Shown here piece by piece: positions 8,871 to 18,039 of a DNA stretch of 24,470 bases. The stretch's first letter is position 1, and every line of letters begins with the position of its first letter. Location of the stretch: positions 13,250,817 to 13,275,286 of the forward strand of contig JBOZIK010000001.1 in the NCBI GenBank assembly GCA_051453625.1, in the 5' to 3' direction. The position numbers and the translations under genes were made by a program. Origin of the DNA: Welwitschia mirabilis. Taxonomy: Eukaryota; Gnetophyta; Gnetopsida; Welwitschiales. A model generated the notes under the pieces. It searched no databases. It had not been told where the DNA came from and saw only the letters and a list, made by a program, of their open reading frames with translations.

Positions 8871-9842
8871 GTGCTTACTGCTTTTGGTGGTTGTCCTCTA
8901 ATCTCGATTACCTAAGAGATTTTCTTGAGGATGATCTCTCTTTGTTCTAAGAGGAAGAGATGTACTTTTTTTTGAGTTGTCTACTTCATTTACTTTAGAG
9001 GTTGATGGTTCATCTCCAGTATTAACTCTTGAAGTGGATGTTTCAACAATATTATAATCCTCAAATCTATCCATGGATAAAGTAATTTGATTTGAGTCTT
9101 CCACCTTAGCATTGGTAGATTCTTCAACTTTCTAGGTGGCTTTATTAGAAACTCTGAATGCCTTGCTAGTCAGAGAATAGCCTATGAAGATCCCATCATC
9201 TACCTTAGACTCAAATTTGCTTGTGGGACCTTTATTTTTAAGGATGAAGCATTCACTACCAAAAACCTTGAAATATCCAACAGTTGGTTTCTTCTTGTGC
9301 TATAACTCATAAGAAGTGTTATGGGTACCTAGTCGCGGAAAGACTCTCTTACTTATATAACATGCTATATTTACTGTTTCATCCCAAAAATGTTACGGTA
9401 GAGAATGTTCCTTAAGCATTGTTCTTGCCATTTCAATAACAACCCTATTCTTTCATTTAGCCACACCATTTTGTTGAGGGTTTCTAGGAGCAAAAAACTA
9501 ATATAAAATACCATTTGCATCACAATATTTCTCAAACTCATCATTTACAAATTCTCCTCTTCTATTAGATTGAATCACCTTAACAATGTAGCCCTTTTGA
9601 TTTTGGATTTTCTTATAAATTTTAGCAAACATGTCAAAGGCTTCATCCTTATTCGAAAGAAATGACACCCAACAATATGTTGAAAAATCATTAGCCATAG
9701 TAAAAAATTCTCTTTTACCTCCTATGCTTCTAGTTTGTGTTAATGGTCTAATAGATGTTATATTGTTCTTACCTTTAAAGGTTGAACAACTAGCTTTAAC
9801 TTAACACACGAGTCGCAAGCGTTAGCTTGAGACACATTGAGT
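8871..9842 (-). pseudogene. Copia integrase of the large element
   Basis: This is the DDE-type integrase, which joins cDNA to host DNA. The open piece 9698-9498 carries FFTMANDFSTYCWVSFLSNK, the start of the core domain (family form FxLVxVDDFSRYTWVxFL), then VIQSNRRGEF where the family has IRSDxGxEF: the second catalytic Asp is Asn. Next comes FFAPRNPQQNGVAK, a stop, then KNRVVIEMARTML (about 9475-9405). Here the catalytic Glu of QQNGVxERKNR is Lys and the following Arg codon is a stop. Further down are FKVFGSECFIL and KFESKVDDGIFIGYSLTSKA (about 9290-9180), the usual end of the domain, then a Ser/Thr-rich acidic linker (9104-8898) leading to RT. Two of three catalytic residues are lost, so it is dead. 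Confidence 0.85.
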
Positions 9843-10310
9843 CTAGGGACTCCTCTTACTACCTTTTTGATAGTCTTTGAGATTCATATGTTCCAATCTT
9901 CTATGCCAAATGTTGACATCTTCGTCGTTGACCATATAGGATCTCTCACCTACTCTTTCATCACTTCCTATCACATACTTGCACTTAGATCTACTGTTGG
10001 TGAGAATGATATTGTTGGTGGTAGCATGTTGAACAACACACTTAATTTGGTAAAAGAATACAATGTTGCCTCTATCACAAATTTGAGATACACTAAGTAG
10101 ATTATGTTTTAGCCTATCTATAAGATAGACATCATTTATGATTGGATAGTATTTGTCTGCAACAATTGATCTTTTACTGATAATGTGTCCTTTACTGTTA
10201 TCTCCAAATGTCACTTCTCCATTGTCATATTCTTGTAAGAATATGAGCAAACTTTTATTCCCTATCATATGATAAGAACAAGTGCTATTTAGGTACCACT
10301 TGGTTTTCTC
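9843..10310 (-). pseudogene. Copia aspartic protease start and pre-integrase zinc domain
   Basis: This follows the gag frame after a single in-frame TAA (10311-10313). It begins EKTKWYLNSTCSYHMIGNK, matching the Sirevirus protease motif WYLDSGCSRHMTG, but the catalytic Asp is Asn and the Gly is Thr, so the protease is inactive. Then come VTFGDNSKGHI, YLIDRLKHNLLSVSQICDRG (family VxLVxGLKHNLLSISQLCDxG) and NIWHRRLEHMNLKDYQK, the His-x-His start of the pre-integrase HHCC domain (family LWHRRLGHxS). The open piece 10268-9843 is 141 codons without a stop, one of the best preserved parts of the element. The partner Cys pair of the zinc domain is in the degraded stretch to about 9790. Confidence 0.8.
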
Positions 10311-11665
10311 TTAAGCCTTAAAAGCTGCATGGGCAAGTAAAGATGAAACCATATTTTTCCTAACCCATTGCACATTGGATTTTTGGTCATCTTGTTGGGA
10401 GGATTCACTTATAAATCTAAAACTATAATTGTATCCGAAATAAAAGGACTTTTTGTATGAACACAAAAACTGAACATGACCATACTTGTTACAATAATGA
10501 CACATTAAGCTCACTCTACCAAATGATTGATATTTAACACTAGAACCAAAATTTTGAAAACTTGGTGACGTATTATAAGAGCTACCAATACCAGATTTAT
10601 CATAAGGATTTTGTCTCATACCCAATAGATTATCTCTACTTTGAGTGAATGGATACACAATGTTTCTAGCATCTTGAAGTTCTATTGTGAAGGATTCTAT
10701 CTTGCTATTAGTTTTTTCGAATTTGCATTCTAGGTCATCCAAATATTTTTTTATAATGTAAGTTATTCTTTCCTAGATCCACACTAAGCAAGTACAATTT
10801 TTCATAAGCATCTAGAAGTTCATCATAATTAAAATCTGAATCATTACAATCAAGGAAATCATTTTTCAAAAGGTATATGCTCATTATCTAATAGACAATC
10901 ATTAGCTATAAAACAATATTGGCATGAATTACTTACCTTGTCTGCTATAATGATTAGTCCAAAATCCACAATCTCTACATCATCCCTAGAGCTGGCATCA
11001 TCTACATCATCACTGGAGCTGGCATCATCTACTTTTGAGTCATCGTCCCAAGTTGCTTTCAATACCTTCTTCCCTTTTCCTTTTGCTCTTTTCTCTTTTT
11101 TGATGTTTGTGCATTTGAAGCCATATGTCCAAAACCTTTGCATTCAAAATATTGAATAGATGAAAAAGAGCTCTTACCTCTCTCATTTCCATGTTTGATT
11201 GGTGTTTTAGTAGCTTTTCCTTTTGTCTCCGTCTTCTCCATCATCACATAAAGGATCTTTATAATCTTCTTCACATGCCCTGATTGCAATACTATTCTTT
11301 TTAGGTGCTTTGTCTTCTGGAAGGATAGTTGCCTTAGAGGCTATTAAAGAACCTTTCAGCTCGTCTACTTTCATGCAATCAATATCCTTCCTTTCTTTGA
11401 TAGCTGTAATCTTTTGCCTAACTTAAGATTTTCCAAACAACTCCATCCCTAGGAACCCTTTTTGCAACCCCTATATATGGTTGACGATATTACTGATTTT
11501 TTTATTATAACCCTTCACTAATTCTTATTCCTTCATTTTTATATTCTCAATCTTGGCGCAAGAAGTTGTAGCTTCGTATGCTTGATGATGTTTGTACCTT
11601 CTTGAGCTATCCTAAGCGTCTCTCACATGTCTTCTGCCATGGTGTATTGTGCTAGTTGCTTGTAT
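10311..11665 (-). pseudogene. gag copy 2 of the large element (5' part missing at gap)
   Basis: This is the nucleocapsid half of a Copia gag on the minus strand, cut off upstream by the 100-N gap. Open pieces are 11289-11059, 11143-10859 and 10742-10311, in shifting frames. The first zinc knuckle is damaged: QYFECKGFGHMASNAQT has lost its first and last Cys. The second is intact: CHYCNKYGHVQFLC (CX2CX4HX4C). Between them are a Lys-rich segment (KKEKRAKGKGKKVLKATW), an acidic Ser/Asp segment with a 9-residue duplication, and a coiled-coil-like stretch DLECKFEKTNSKIESFTIEL. It parallels gag copy 1 almost residue by residue but lacks about 50 bp (the LLTRNFKRFVRKM segment). It runs in the same frame into the protease apart from one TAA, so this copy belongs to the downstream pol. 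Confidence 0.8.
10989..11042. repeat. 27-bp tandem repeat in gag copy 2
   Basis: GAGCTGGCATCATCTAC starts at 10989 and again at 11016. In the gag frame this duplicates nine residues of the VDDASS-DD type. Gag copy 1 has only one unit, so the expansion is specific to copy 2. Confidence 0.75.
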
Positions 11666-11765
11666 NNNNNNNNNNNNNNNNNNNNNNNNNNNNNNNNNNN
11701 NNNNNNNNNNNNNNNNNNNNNNNNNNNNNNNNNNNNNNNNNNNNNNNNNNNNNNNNNNNNNNNNN
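11666..11765. other. Assembly gap (100 N) between gag copy 2 and hAT fragment
   Basis: Exactly 100 N, a placeholder for an unknown length. It truncates both gag copy 2 (left) and the hAT transposase fragment (right), so the junction between them is not seen. Confidence 0.99.
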
Positions 11766-12200
11766 ATTGCTACCACTCTGTTGTTGTGCCTGGGCATCAC
11801 TCTCAACATCAACAGGGCTAGAAGAAGCATGTCCCCCTGTATTTGTAGTCATACGCTCCCAACTATCAACTGTTCTCTTTCTAACTCTAGGCATAGAGGC
11901 CTTGTGCTCACTCACAGAACCAGAGCCCGCTTTCTCCATTTGCCTTTGTGCTAGAAGATCAACAAGTTTTGCCTTATTTTTCTTTCTCTCTTCTCTGCGG
12001 TTTAAATAGGTACGCATTTCTTCCATCCCAGAAAGGCTAGGTAAGTTAGGGCGAGCCACAACATCATGACCTGGTAATTAAGCAATATGATATCTCATTT
12101 TGTTTACACCTCCATGATATGTGACCTGATAGTAATTGCATTTTAACACATTTGAATTTGTACAATCTGGTTGTGTACAATGTTGCCATGCTGGAGCCCT
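11766..12200 (-). pseudogene. hAT-family transposase N-terminal fragment (BED zinc finger)
   Basis: The minus-strand frame from about 12198 reads PAWQHCTQPDC, then NVLKCNYYQVTYHGGVNKMR, YHIA, a stop, and LPGHDVVARPN, continuing without stops into the gap. This is the BED zinc finger that opens many plant hAT transposases (W-x-H, C-x-x-C, GG-x-x-R/K, H-x-A). The second Cys is replaced by Tyr (CNYY for CNYC) and a TAA interrupts the end of the finger. The next ~100 residues are highly charged (NRREERKKNKAKLVDLL), followed by a Ser/Gln-rich linker, as usually lies between the BED finger and the DUF659/catalytic part. The catalytic RNase H-like fold and hAT dimerisation domain are not present; they would lie in or beyond the gap. 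Confidence 0.65.
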
Positions 12201-12477
12201 CCTTGACTTTGTTTAATCACTGTAATAATGAATCATGAAAGCAAGTTAGCTAAGATGCAATAATGTTATAACAGACATTAATGAATAGGAAAGATAAGAC
12301 CATTGAAATCATGGATGTATATGATAAATTTTTTGCCTTATGTACAATTTATGAAGACTTAAGGCACATATATTGTGATTTGTGAATGGGCCAACAATCT
12401 AAGAATTGTAGGTGAAATTACACAATGTTTGTGAAATCAAGAGCGAGGCAACGATGAGTGCATTATTTAAATAAATG

Positions 12478-12500
12478 AAAAATCTGAAACTCAGAGAGAA
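12478..12500. repeat. 23-bp direct repeat, copy 1
   Basis: AAAAATCTGAAACTCAGAGA plus GAA is identical to 13148-13170. No matching homology continues immediately to the left. Confidence 0.8.
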
Positions 12501-13147
12501 TAAGCCACTATCCAAACTATGAGTGATGTAGATATCATTAACTGATAGTTGCAGGAATAAGGTCAAATACTAGGGAGCTTACATCTAAGAATTGTATCAT
12601 GAATAATCTTCCTACAAAGTACAAACCTATGACAAGAATTATAAAAGCTGTTAAGATTAATATTCGGTAAACCACTTCTAACATGCCTATGAAATTCACA
12701 GAAGCACACAAGGTAAAAGCAATTGGCATGAACTTACAACACCATCCATGTCTACTTGGTGCGTTGAGCTAAAAGTCAAGTGGCATCCCCAAAAGCTCTT
12801 TCTTATGAATTGTTTCTTGAAGTGAGTGTTTGGTTTTGTATGTGGTGGCATTTAAGGTATAAGTGCATGCTTTGTGATTAAGATCTCCTAATGGTTTAAG
12901 GCAGTTTAATGGAATGGTTGGGCCTTGGGAACTCAAATCATTTCTAGGTGCAGCATGACTTAAAGCATAATGGCTTCAAGGCACCTAAATTTGTAGAATT
13001 TGAGGATCTCGAATAAAGGGATTTCTAGTGCCATGCAGATGATCCAACATTCTTTGGAAACGTTCATTGTCATAAGTCATAACAATCTTACTCTACAAAT
13101 CTACCTCTTAAGATAAACAAATAAACTCTTCATTTTAAACTCAGTAC

Positions 13148-13170
13148 AAAAATCTGAAACTCAGAGAGAA
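13148..13170. repeat. 23-bp direct repeat, copy 2
   Basis: Identical to 12478-12500. It is directly followed at 13172-13188 by AAGCACGCAAGGTAAAA, which matches 12702-12718 with one difference. The two source segments are about 200 bp apart at the first site but contiguous here. Confidence 0.8.
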
Positions 13171-13400
13171 CAAGCACGCAAGGTAAAATTGGATTGGAGT
13201 CTAGATGAGCAGAGCAGCCAGAGCTTCTTGCCTGATTACCTCCCTCTCAACCTATTGTGTGGATCCCTTCTCTACTAGTTATGCCCTTCTCTATCGGCGG
13301 TTCCGTTGTTGCTTTTGTGATTCTACTGTATGCGCAGTAGGTTTTGTTTTCAACCTGACCAACACGCCACATGCGAGTGTCAGTTTTCTTTCTTTTAACT

Positions 13401-13530
13401 GACTCAGGTGACTAGTTGCCTCTCTGCTAGATGACGACTAGTCACCATCAGTCTTCTAAAAAAGTCAAGGGTCGGCATGAGTTAGTCGGGGCGACTAACC
13501 GCTTGTCGATGATTAGTTACCGGTTCTTTA
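13401..13530. repeat. GACTAGT-type motif cluster with a 10-bp inverted repeat
   Basis: GGTGACTAGT (13407-13416) and ACTAGTCACC (13437-13446) form a perfect 10-bp inverted repeat with a 20-bp loop. Related words GTTAGTCGGGGCGACTAAC and GATTAGTTACC follow within 80 bp. Dense short repeats in both orientations are typical of subterminal regions of plant DNA transposons, and this lies upstream of the hAT transposase fragment. No terminal inverted repeat pair or 8-bp target duplication could be matched. Confidence 0.45.
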
Positions 13531-14176
13531 AACATTAGGAAGAGTGATACGAGGTACTTACCAGTTTATTTGACGTTCACATTTTACTACAACGAATAAC
13601 ATCATTTCCTAGTGAACGCTTACTACTCGAAAGATTCGTGATAAGGATAGATTCTTTAGTGTTGGAAACGATCCTCAAGGAATAGTCCATCGGAAACCCA
13701 TGTAAACTAAAATTCCTTTGGTGGCAAGTGACTTTGGTTGCCTAGGAATTCGACACAGAGAAGGTTAAAGGGAAGCACAACCTTCTCCTAGATGTACTAA
13801 TGAGAGAACTTGTACATTGGTCCGAAGTACTATTGGCCATGGCACAACTTTACTAGTTTGTAACATCCAACACCAACGAAGCCAGAATAGATCCTTACTT
13901 CAGGGAGGGATACTGCCTTCCAAAGGCACCAACGATCAACAATATGCGAATGTAAGACTTTCAGAGGGCTTGCGTAAAAAGACTACTTCAACTCAGCGGA
14001 TGGCAAAAGAGGTTAGAGAAATTCTTATGCAATATTTGAACAGAAGACAAGGTATTTTGATCCACCTTAGCTGATATCGAGTATCAGGTGTAGAATGCAT
14101 TGAACTCATACTGTTTACAGTTAAAACAAATTTTTTCAAGTTTAGACTCATTGGAAAAAGATTCATCCCCTTGTAA
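13531..14176 (+). other. Unrecognised, possibly decayed coding sequence
   Basis: Plus-strand frames are longer and less AT-biased here than in the surroundings. One reads LVHWSEVLLAMAQLY before a stop (about 13810-13855), and there is an 85-codon open frame at 13817-14074. No family was recognised. It may be the upstream part of the frame at 14177-14500. Confidence 0.3.
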
Positions 14177-14500
14177 TCTAATAATTTTTTATCGGATAAT
14201 CAAAATGTTAGTGGTGAATGGTTCTTATGGCCTCTATGGCAGAGGCAAGAAAAATATTTCCGTCATAAGATTTGTTGGCAAGATGGAACTCGCATGACTA
14301 TTAGGTGCTATGCACGAGTAATGAAAATTTCAAGGAATTGGGGCAATTTCCATCAATGGTGGAAAGACTTTGGTTTTGCCATCAACAGAAGCATGATGAA
14401 ACCAAATCAATGGATTCTACAAGACTATCTAACCCATGACGAATGCAACAAAGCTTTCCCGCTCGACTTTGCCTTTGATGCCATTATAGCGAGATCATAA
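14177..14500 (+). pseudogene. Unrecognised Trp-rich open frame (107 codons)
   Basis: A plus-strand frame is open from the codon after TAA 14174-14176 to a stop at 14498-14500. The first ATG is at 14294, so either only the last 68 codons could be translated from an ATG or this is the inside of a larger broken gene. It encodes about eight tryptophans, including WFLWPLW, CWQDG and HQWWKDFGF, plus DYLTHDECNKAFPLDFAFD near the end. Tryptophan spacing and mixed polarity look like real protein rather than chance. I do not recognise the family. A W-x-x-WW-x-x-FG pattern loosely recalls plant gypsy- or pararetrovirus-like polyproteins, but that is weak. It lies inside the block separating the two gag copies, antisense to the retroelement. 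Confidence 0.35.
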
Positions 14501-14681
14501 CAACTAGACATGGAAATGGTCTTACACAACATACCGTACTAGTTAATGTCTATACTCGAGAAACGACCTGGTGAAGGATGGTTCTACGAGACATATGAAG
14601 GAGAATGCAAAATGATCATGCAAGCAATGTCGGAATAGCATCTGTCATTCCCAGACAAAGTACCCGTGACACTAAATATAG

Positions 14682-16226
14682 GGACACGAAAACTGAACAT
14701 GGCCATACTTGTTACAATAATGACACCTTAAGCTCACTCTAGCAAATGATTGATATTTAATACTAGGGCCAAAATATTGAAAAAATGGCGATGAGCTATG
14801 AGAGCTACCAACACTAGATTTATCATGAGGATTTCGTCCCACACCCAACAATTTATTTAGATTATCTCTACCTTGAGTTAAGCGATTTGCAAAATTTTTA
14901 GCATCTTGTAACTCCATTGTCAATGAATCTATCTTGTTATTATCTTCTTTTAATGTGCATTCTAAATCATCTACAGATTTTTTATATGACAAAGTTTTCT
15001 TGCCTAAGTTTATACTAAGGGCATACAACTTTTCATAGGCATCTATAAGTTCATCATATTCGAAATCCAAATCATCACAATCATGAAAATCATTTTCTAA
15101 AACTATTTGTTCATTATCCAAAGGTGAATTACTAGCTATAAAACAATGGTGGCTTGAGGTACTTATCTTATGTACTGCCACAAGGAGTCCAAAATCTATA
15201 ACCTCTTCATCATAACTGGAGTTGGCAGCGTCTACTTCTGAGTCATCATCCCAAGTTCCTTTCAACACCCTCTTCCCTTTTCCTTTTGCTCTTTTCTCAT
15301 TTTTTCTTGTTTGGCATTTTGAAGCCACACGTCCAAAACCTTTACATTCATAACATTGAATAGATGAAGAAGAGCTCTTACCTCTCTCATTTCCACGTAT
15401 GATTAGTCTTTTAGTAGCTTTTCTGTCTTTCATTTTTCTGACAAAGCGTTTGAAGTTCCTTGTCAGAAGAGCAAGGTCTTCATCTTCTCCATCATCACAG
15501 GAAGGATCTTTATAATCTTCCTCACATACGTTGAGAGTTATACTTTTCCTTTTAGGTGCTTCATCTTCTAAAAGGATAGTTGCCTCATATGTTGTTACAG
15601 AACCTTTTAGCTTTTCGACTTTCATATAGTCAATAACCTTACTTTCTCTGATAACTGTAATTTTTGGCCTAAACTTTAGAGTTAGGCTCCTTAAGATTTT
15701 GCAAACAACTCGATTCTCAGAAACCTGTCTCCAAGCCCCCACATAATGTTGATGATATTACTGATTTTTATAGTATAATTTTCCACTGATTCTGGTTGCT
15801 ACATTTTTATCTTCTCGAACTTTGTGGCAAGAAGTTGCAACTTTGTATTCTTGATAGCATTTGTACCTTTGCGATCTATCCTAAAGGTCTCCCACATGTC
15901 TTCTGCTGTTGTGCATTGCACTACTCAATCGCATTCTTCATTGACAACACATAGATAATAGCATTTATTGCTTGTGCATTAAGTTGAGCCTTCCTTTTGT
16001 CATTTGAATCCCAATTATTTCTTTGCTTGAGAGTAATGTTACCAATGTTATCCATCTCAGTTAGTAGTTCTTAAACTTTCAGGACCATCTCCCAAATGTC
16101 TGGATCGATAGATGTCATGAGGATTGCCATTTTTCGCTTCCAAGAAGCGTAATTCATTCCAGTGAAGAACGGTGGTCTAGTAATAGCCTGTCCTTCTAGG
16201 TATTTGGGATAGGTTGAGGATGCCAT
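14682..16226 (-). pseudogene. gag copy 1 of the large element (truncated in second zinc knuckle region)
   Basis: The start is the ATG giving MASSTYPKYLEGQAITRPPF, followed by FFTGMNYASWKRKM, the classic Copia gag opening (GxNYxxWK). It lies 50 bp inside the primer binding site. Then come a TAA (16071-16073), NDKRKAQLNAQAINAI, a TAG, a frameshift, TAEDMWETFRIDRKGTNAIK (UBN2/gag core), another TAG near 15800, and a long open frame of 356 codons (15742-14672). This frame has KILRSLTLKFRPKITVIRES, a first zinc knuckle CYECKGFGRVASKC (His changed to Arg), Lys-rich and acidic segments, a coiled-coil-like stretch, and an intact second knuckle CHYCNKYGHVQFSC. Homology to gag copy 2 stops just after this knuckle at about 14682. 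Sequence beyond is unrelated, so this copy has no pol attached. The long frame is unusually well preserved for so old an element. Confidence 0.85.
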
Positions 16227-16277
16227 ACCTTTTGGACTTGATAAAACACAAAAATACAAATAGATCTGGAGGAACAA

Positions 16278-16290
16278 GCCTCTGATACTA
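16278..16290 (-). other. Primer binding site (initiator tRNA-Met type)
   Basis: On the minus strand this reads TAGTATCAGAGGC, close to TGGTATCAGAGC, the site complementary to the 3' end of plant initiator tRNA-Met. It starts two bases after the LTR end CCTAACA at 16293, as expected for a Copia element, and fixes the element's orientation. Confidence 0.8.
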
Positions 16291-16292
16291 AT

Positions 16293-17315
16293 TGTTAGGA
16301 TTGAAATGGTAGCCTAAAAGAGAGGCGCGGGCGGGGGATAGGGTGTTATCGAAAGACAACCTTTTATAAAACAAAAACAACAGTGGAGAAAGCGTAAACA
16401 TGAATAAATGAGTACACCAAGAATTTATCGTGGTTCGGCACCCTTGCCCACTTCACTCTCAGGGCACAACAACAGCTCTTAGCCTCCTGGTTCCCTTAAA
16501 CCTCTTAAGTACAATGTACAACATCCTTTTCTAAAGGGATTTGAGGTCTTACAACAACTCGCTTACTCANNNNNNNNNNATTGGAGGGCCTAAGGGAGTA
16601 TGTGCCTTTCATGCTTTCAGCATCAACGTTTTCAGGAAGTAACTCCTCATGGAGTTGATATCTCTGCGAGGCATGTGCACACTTGATAGTACAATCACTT
16701 TTGAATGAAAATAGTTCAATACAATTCCAAAAATTCATTACAATGACAATGACACTTTGTACTTCTATAGATTGCACTTAAAAGCTAGTTGTTAGAATCT
16801 CGTTTGAAGCGCTCTGAACTTTTGTTAATGTGCCAAAAAGGTCTTCCACTTGTTAGCTCCTTGACGTGCGTAATGCAATGTGCACAAAATTTACATTTCC
16901 GCTCAGACATTCATCTAGGTAGACATCCCATTTTTATAGGCCCGATGTCCTATTCTTAATAGTTACTCTCTGTCAAAACTGAGAAGGGATTCAGACATCT
17001 CACATTAGTAGGCCAGATGTCCCTATACATTGAGATAGAGTTTAGGCCGGACGCGTTGGTTTTGCAAGGCCGACGTCCCCATATACTGAAGCCAGGTATA
17101 GGTCCAAACTTGTCGATTTTGCAGGGTGGATGCTGTAGTATTTTGTGCCATTCGAACTTCCATCTGTCAGTCTTGGTTGTTCTGCTTGCTTTTCATCAAA
17201 GTCCTTTAGCCTATAGAGAGTCTCCTTGTATTATTGCAAGTCCAAATTTCTTGTCAGGAACTTTAGATGGATCATGTTGGTCTATTTGTCATCATTGAAA
17301 CTGATTTCTCCAATA
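16293..17315 (-). repeat. 5' LTR of the large Copia element
   Basis: It is homologous to 3686-4830 throughout. On the minus strand it starts TATTGGAGAAATCAG (the expected TG is mutated to TA; the partner has TGTTGGAGAAATCA) and ends CAATCCTAACA. It contains a 10-N gap at 16570-16579, where the partner LTR has 23 bases, and the GATGTCC/GACGTCC motifs described for the other copy. A G-rich insertion near 16325-16345 is specific to this copy. Confidence 0.85.
16570..16579. other. Assembly gap (10 N) inside the 5' LTR
   Basis: Ten N between GCTTACTCA and ATTGGAGGG. The other LTR has 23 bases between the equivalent anchors, so about 13 bases more than shown may be missing. Confidence 0.99.
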
Positions 17316-17320
17316 GATTT
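17316..17320. repeat. Right target-site duplication (GATTT)
   Basis: GATTT directly follows the LTR end CTCCAATA and matches 3680-3684 on the other side of the element. Confidence 0.6.
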
Positions 17321-17336
17321 CATGTTTGATTCTCCT

Positions 17337-17930
17337 TGTTGGAGGGATGTTAAAGCTAATCACAACTTATGAGAACGACTACATTATGACTGAGAAAATC
17401 TCATTCAATGTTCTTATCCATTTTGTGTCCAAATATTGGAAAGTTTTGGGCCTTTATCATTGCATGTTAAGAAATGACAACAAAAGGAAAAAAATGCAAC
17501 AAAAGAGAGAGAGGAATTTACATGGTAAAACCCTTAAATGTTAGGGGAAACGTCCATGGGAAAGTCGTTCAGAGCTCTTATTAGAAAAGTAAGCTTCCAA
17601 ATAGGCCAAAAATAAAGCTTTAATCTTTTGCTGTTAAGTTCTCTGGGAGGAGTATCTCATTAAGCCAAATGCTGTGAAGATAACTTGATACACCAACACA
17701 ATCTCACAAAGGGATTAAATAGGCATAGGGCCAAATCTTTTAGAACATTCTAGACCTATTTCCTTTAATTACAACTATCAATTGACCCTGCATAATCTGT
17801 AAAAAGCTATGCTTAACCCAAGGTGACTTTATAAAAAAGATTACATTTTAAAATTATTTTTTTGATAACTAAAAAGGGTTAATAATGAAACATAACATTA
17901 CAAAGGGATTGAATTTGGCTTCACAATACA
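17337..17930 (-). repeat. Probable 3' LTR of the Tnt1-like remnant
   Basis: The right boundary is inferred from the minus-strand sequence CTTCAAGTGGGAAATACG followed by TGTATTGTGAAGCC, the place where Tnt1-type elements have their polypurine tract and LTR start. The left boundary is the plus-strand TGTTGGAGGG at 17337, giving TG...CA ends and about 594 bp. The segment near 17513-17560 (AATTTACATGGTAAAACCC) is like sequences common in plant Copia LTRs. There is no second copy in the window to confirm it. Confidence 0.4.
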
Positions 17931-18039
17931 CGTATTTCCCACTTGAAGACAAATTTTCAGTCTCCAAAGCGAGGTTCTGCTTCTAGTTCCAAGAAATGCA
18001 TTGCTTTCCAAGGGCACAAAAGTTACATTTCTTCAAGCC

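Larger units (their letters stand above)
12201..13400. other. Unassigned sequence upstream of the hAT fragment
   Basis: No coding similarity was found. It may be the 5' non-coding part or an intron of the hAT transposon. It holds a 23-bp direct repeat (12478 and 13148) and a second shared segment (12702-12718 and 13172-13188). Confidence 0.4.
3686..17315 (-). mobile_element. Degenerate Sirevirus-like Copia LTR retrotransposon with internal insertion
   Basis: Two related ~1.1-kb LTRs in direct orientation bound a 13.6-kb element. They share plus-strand termini TGTTAGGAT and TTTCTCCAA(C/T)A, so each LTR has the expected TG...CA ends and short inverted repeats. A tRNA-iMet-type primer site abuts the 5' LTR and a polypurine tract abuts the 3' LTR. 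Coding order on the minus strand is gag, protease, integrase, reverse transcriptase, RNase H, then an extra ORF. That is Copia order (integrase before RT). The RT motifs, paired gag zinc knuckles, long LTRs and the extra ORF after pol resemble plant Sireviruses (SIRE/Maximus lineage). LTR stretches compared by eye differ at roughly 10-15% of positions or more, so the insertion is old. The gag region is present twice, with a hAT fragment and unknown sequence between. The 100-N gap at 11666 makes that arrangement partly dependent on scaffolding. Confidence 0.75.

Noticed and set aside
9837-10100. 87-codon plus-strand frame
   Set aside because: It is antisense to the well-supported protease/pre-integrase region.
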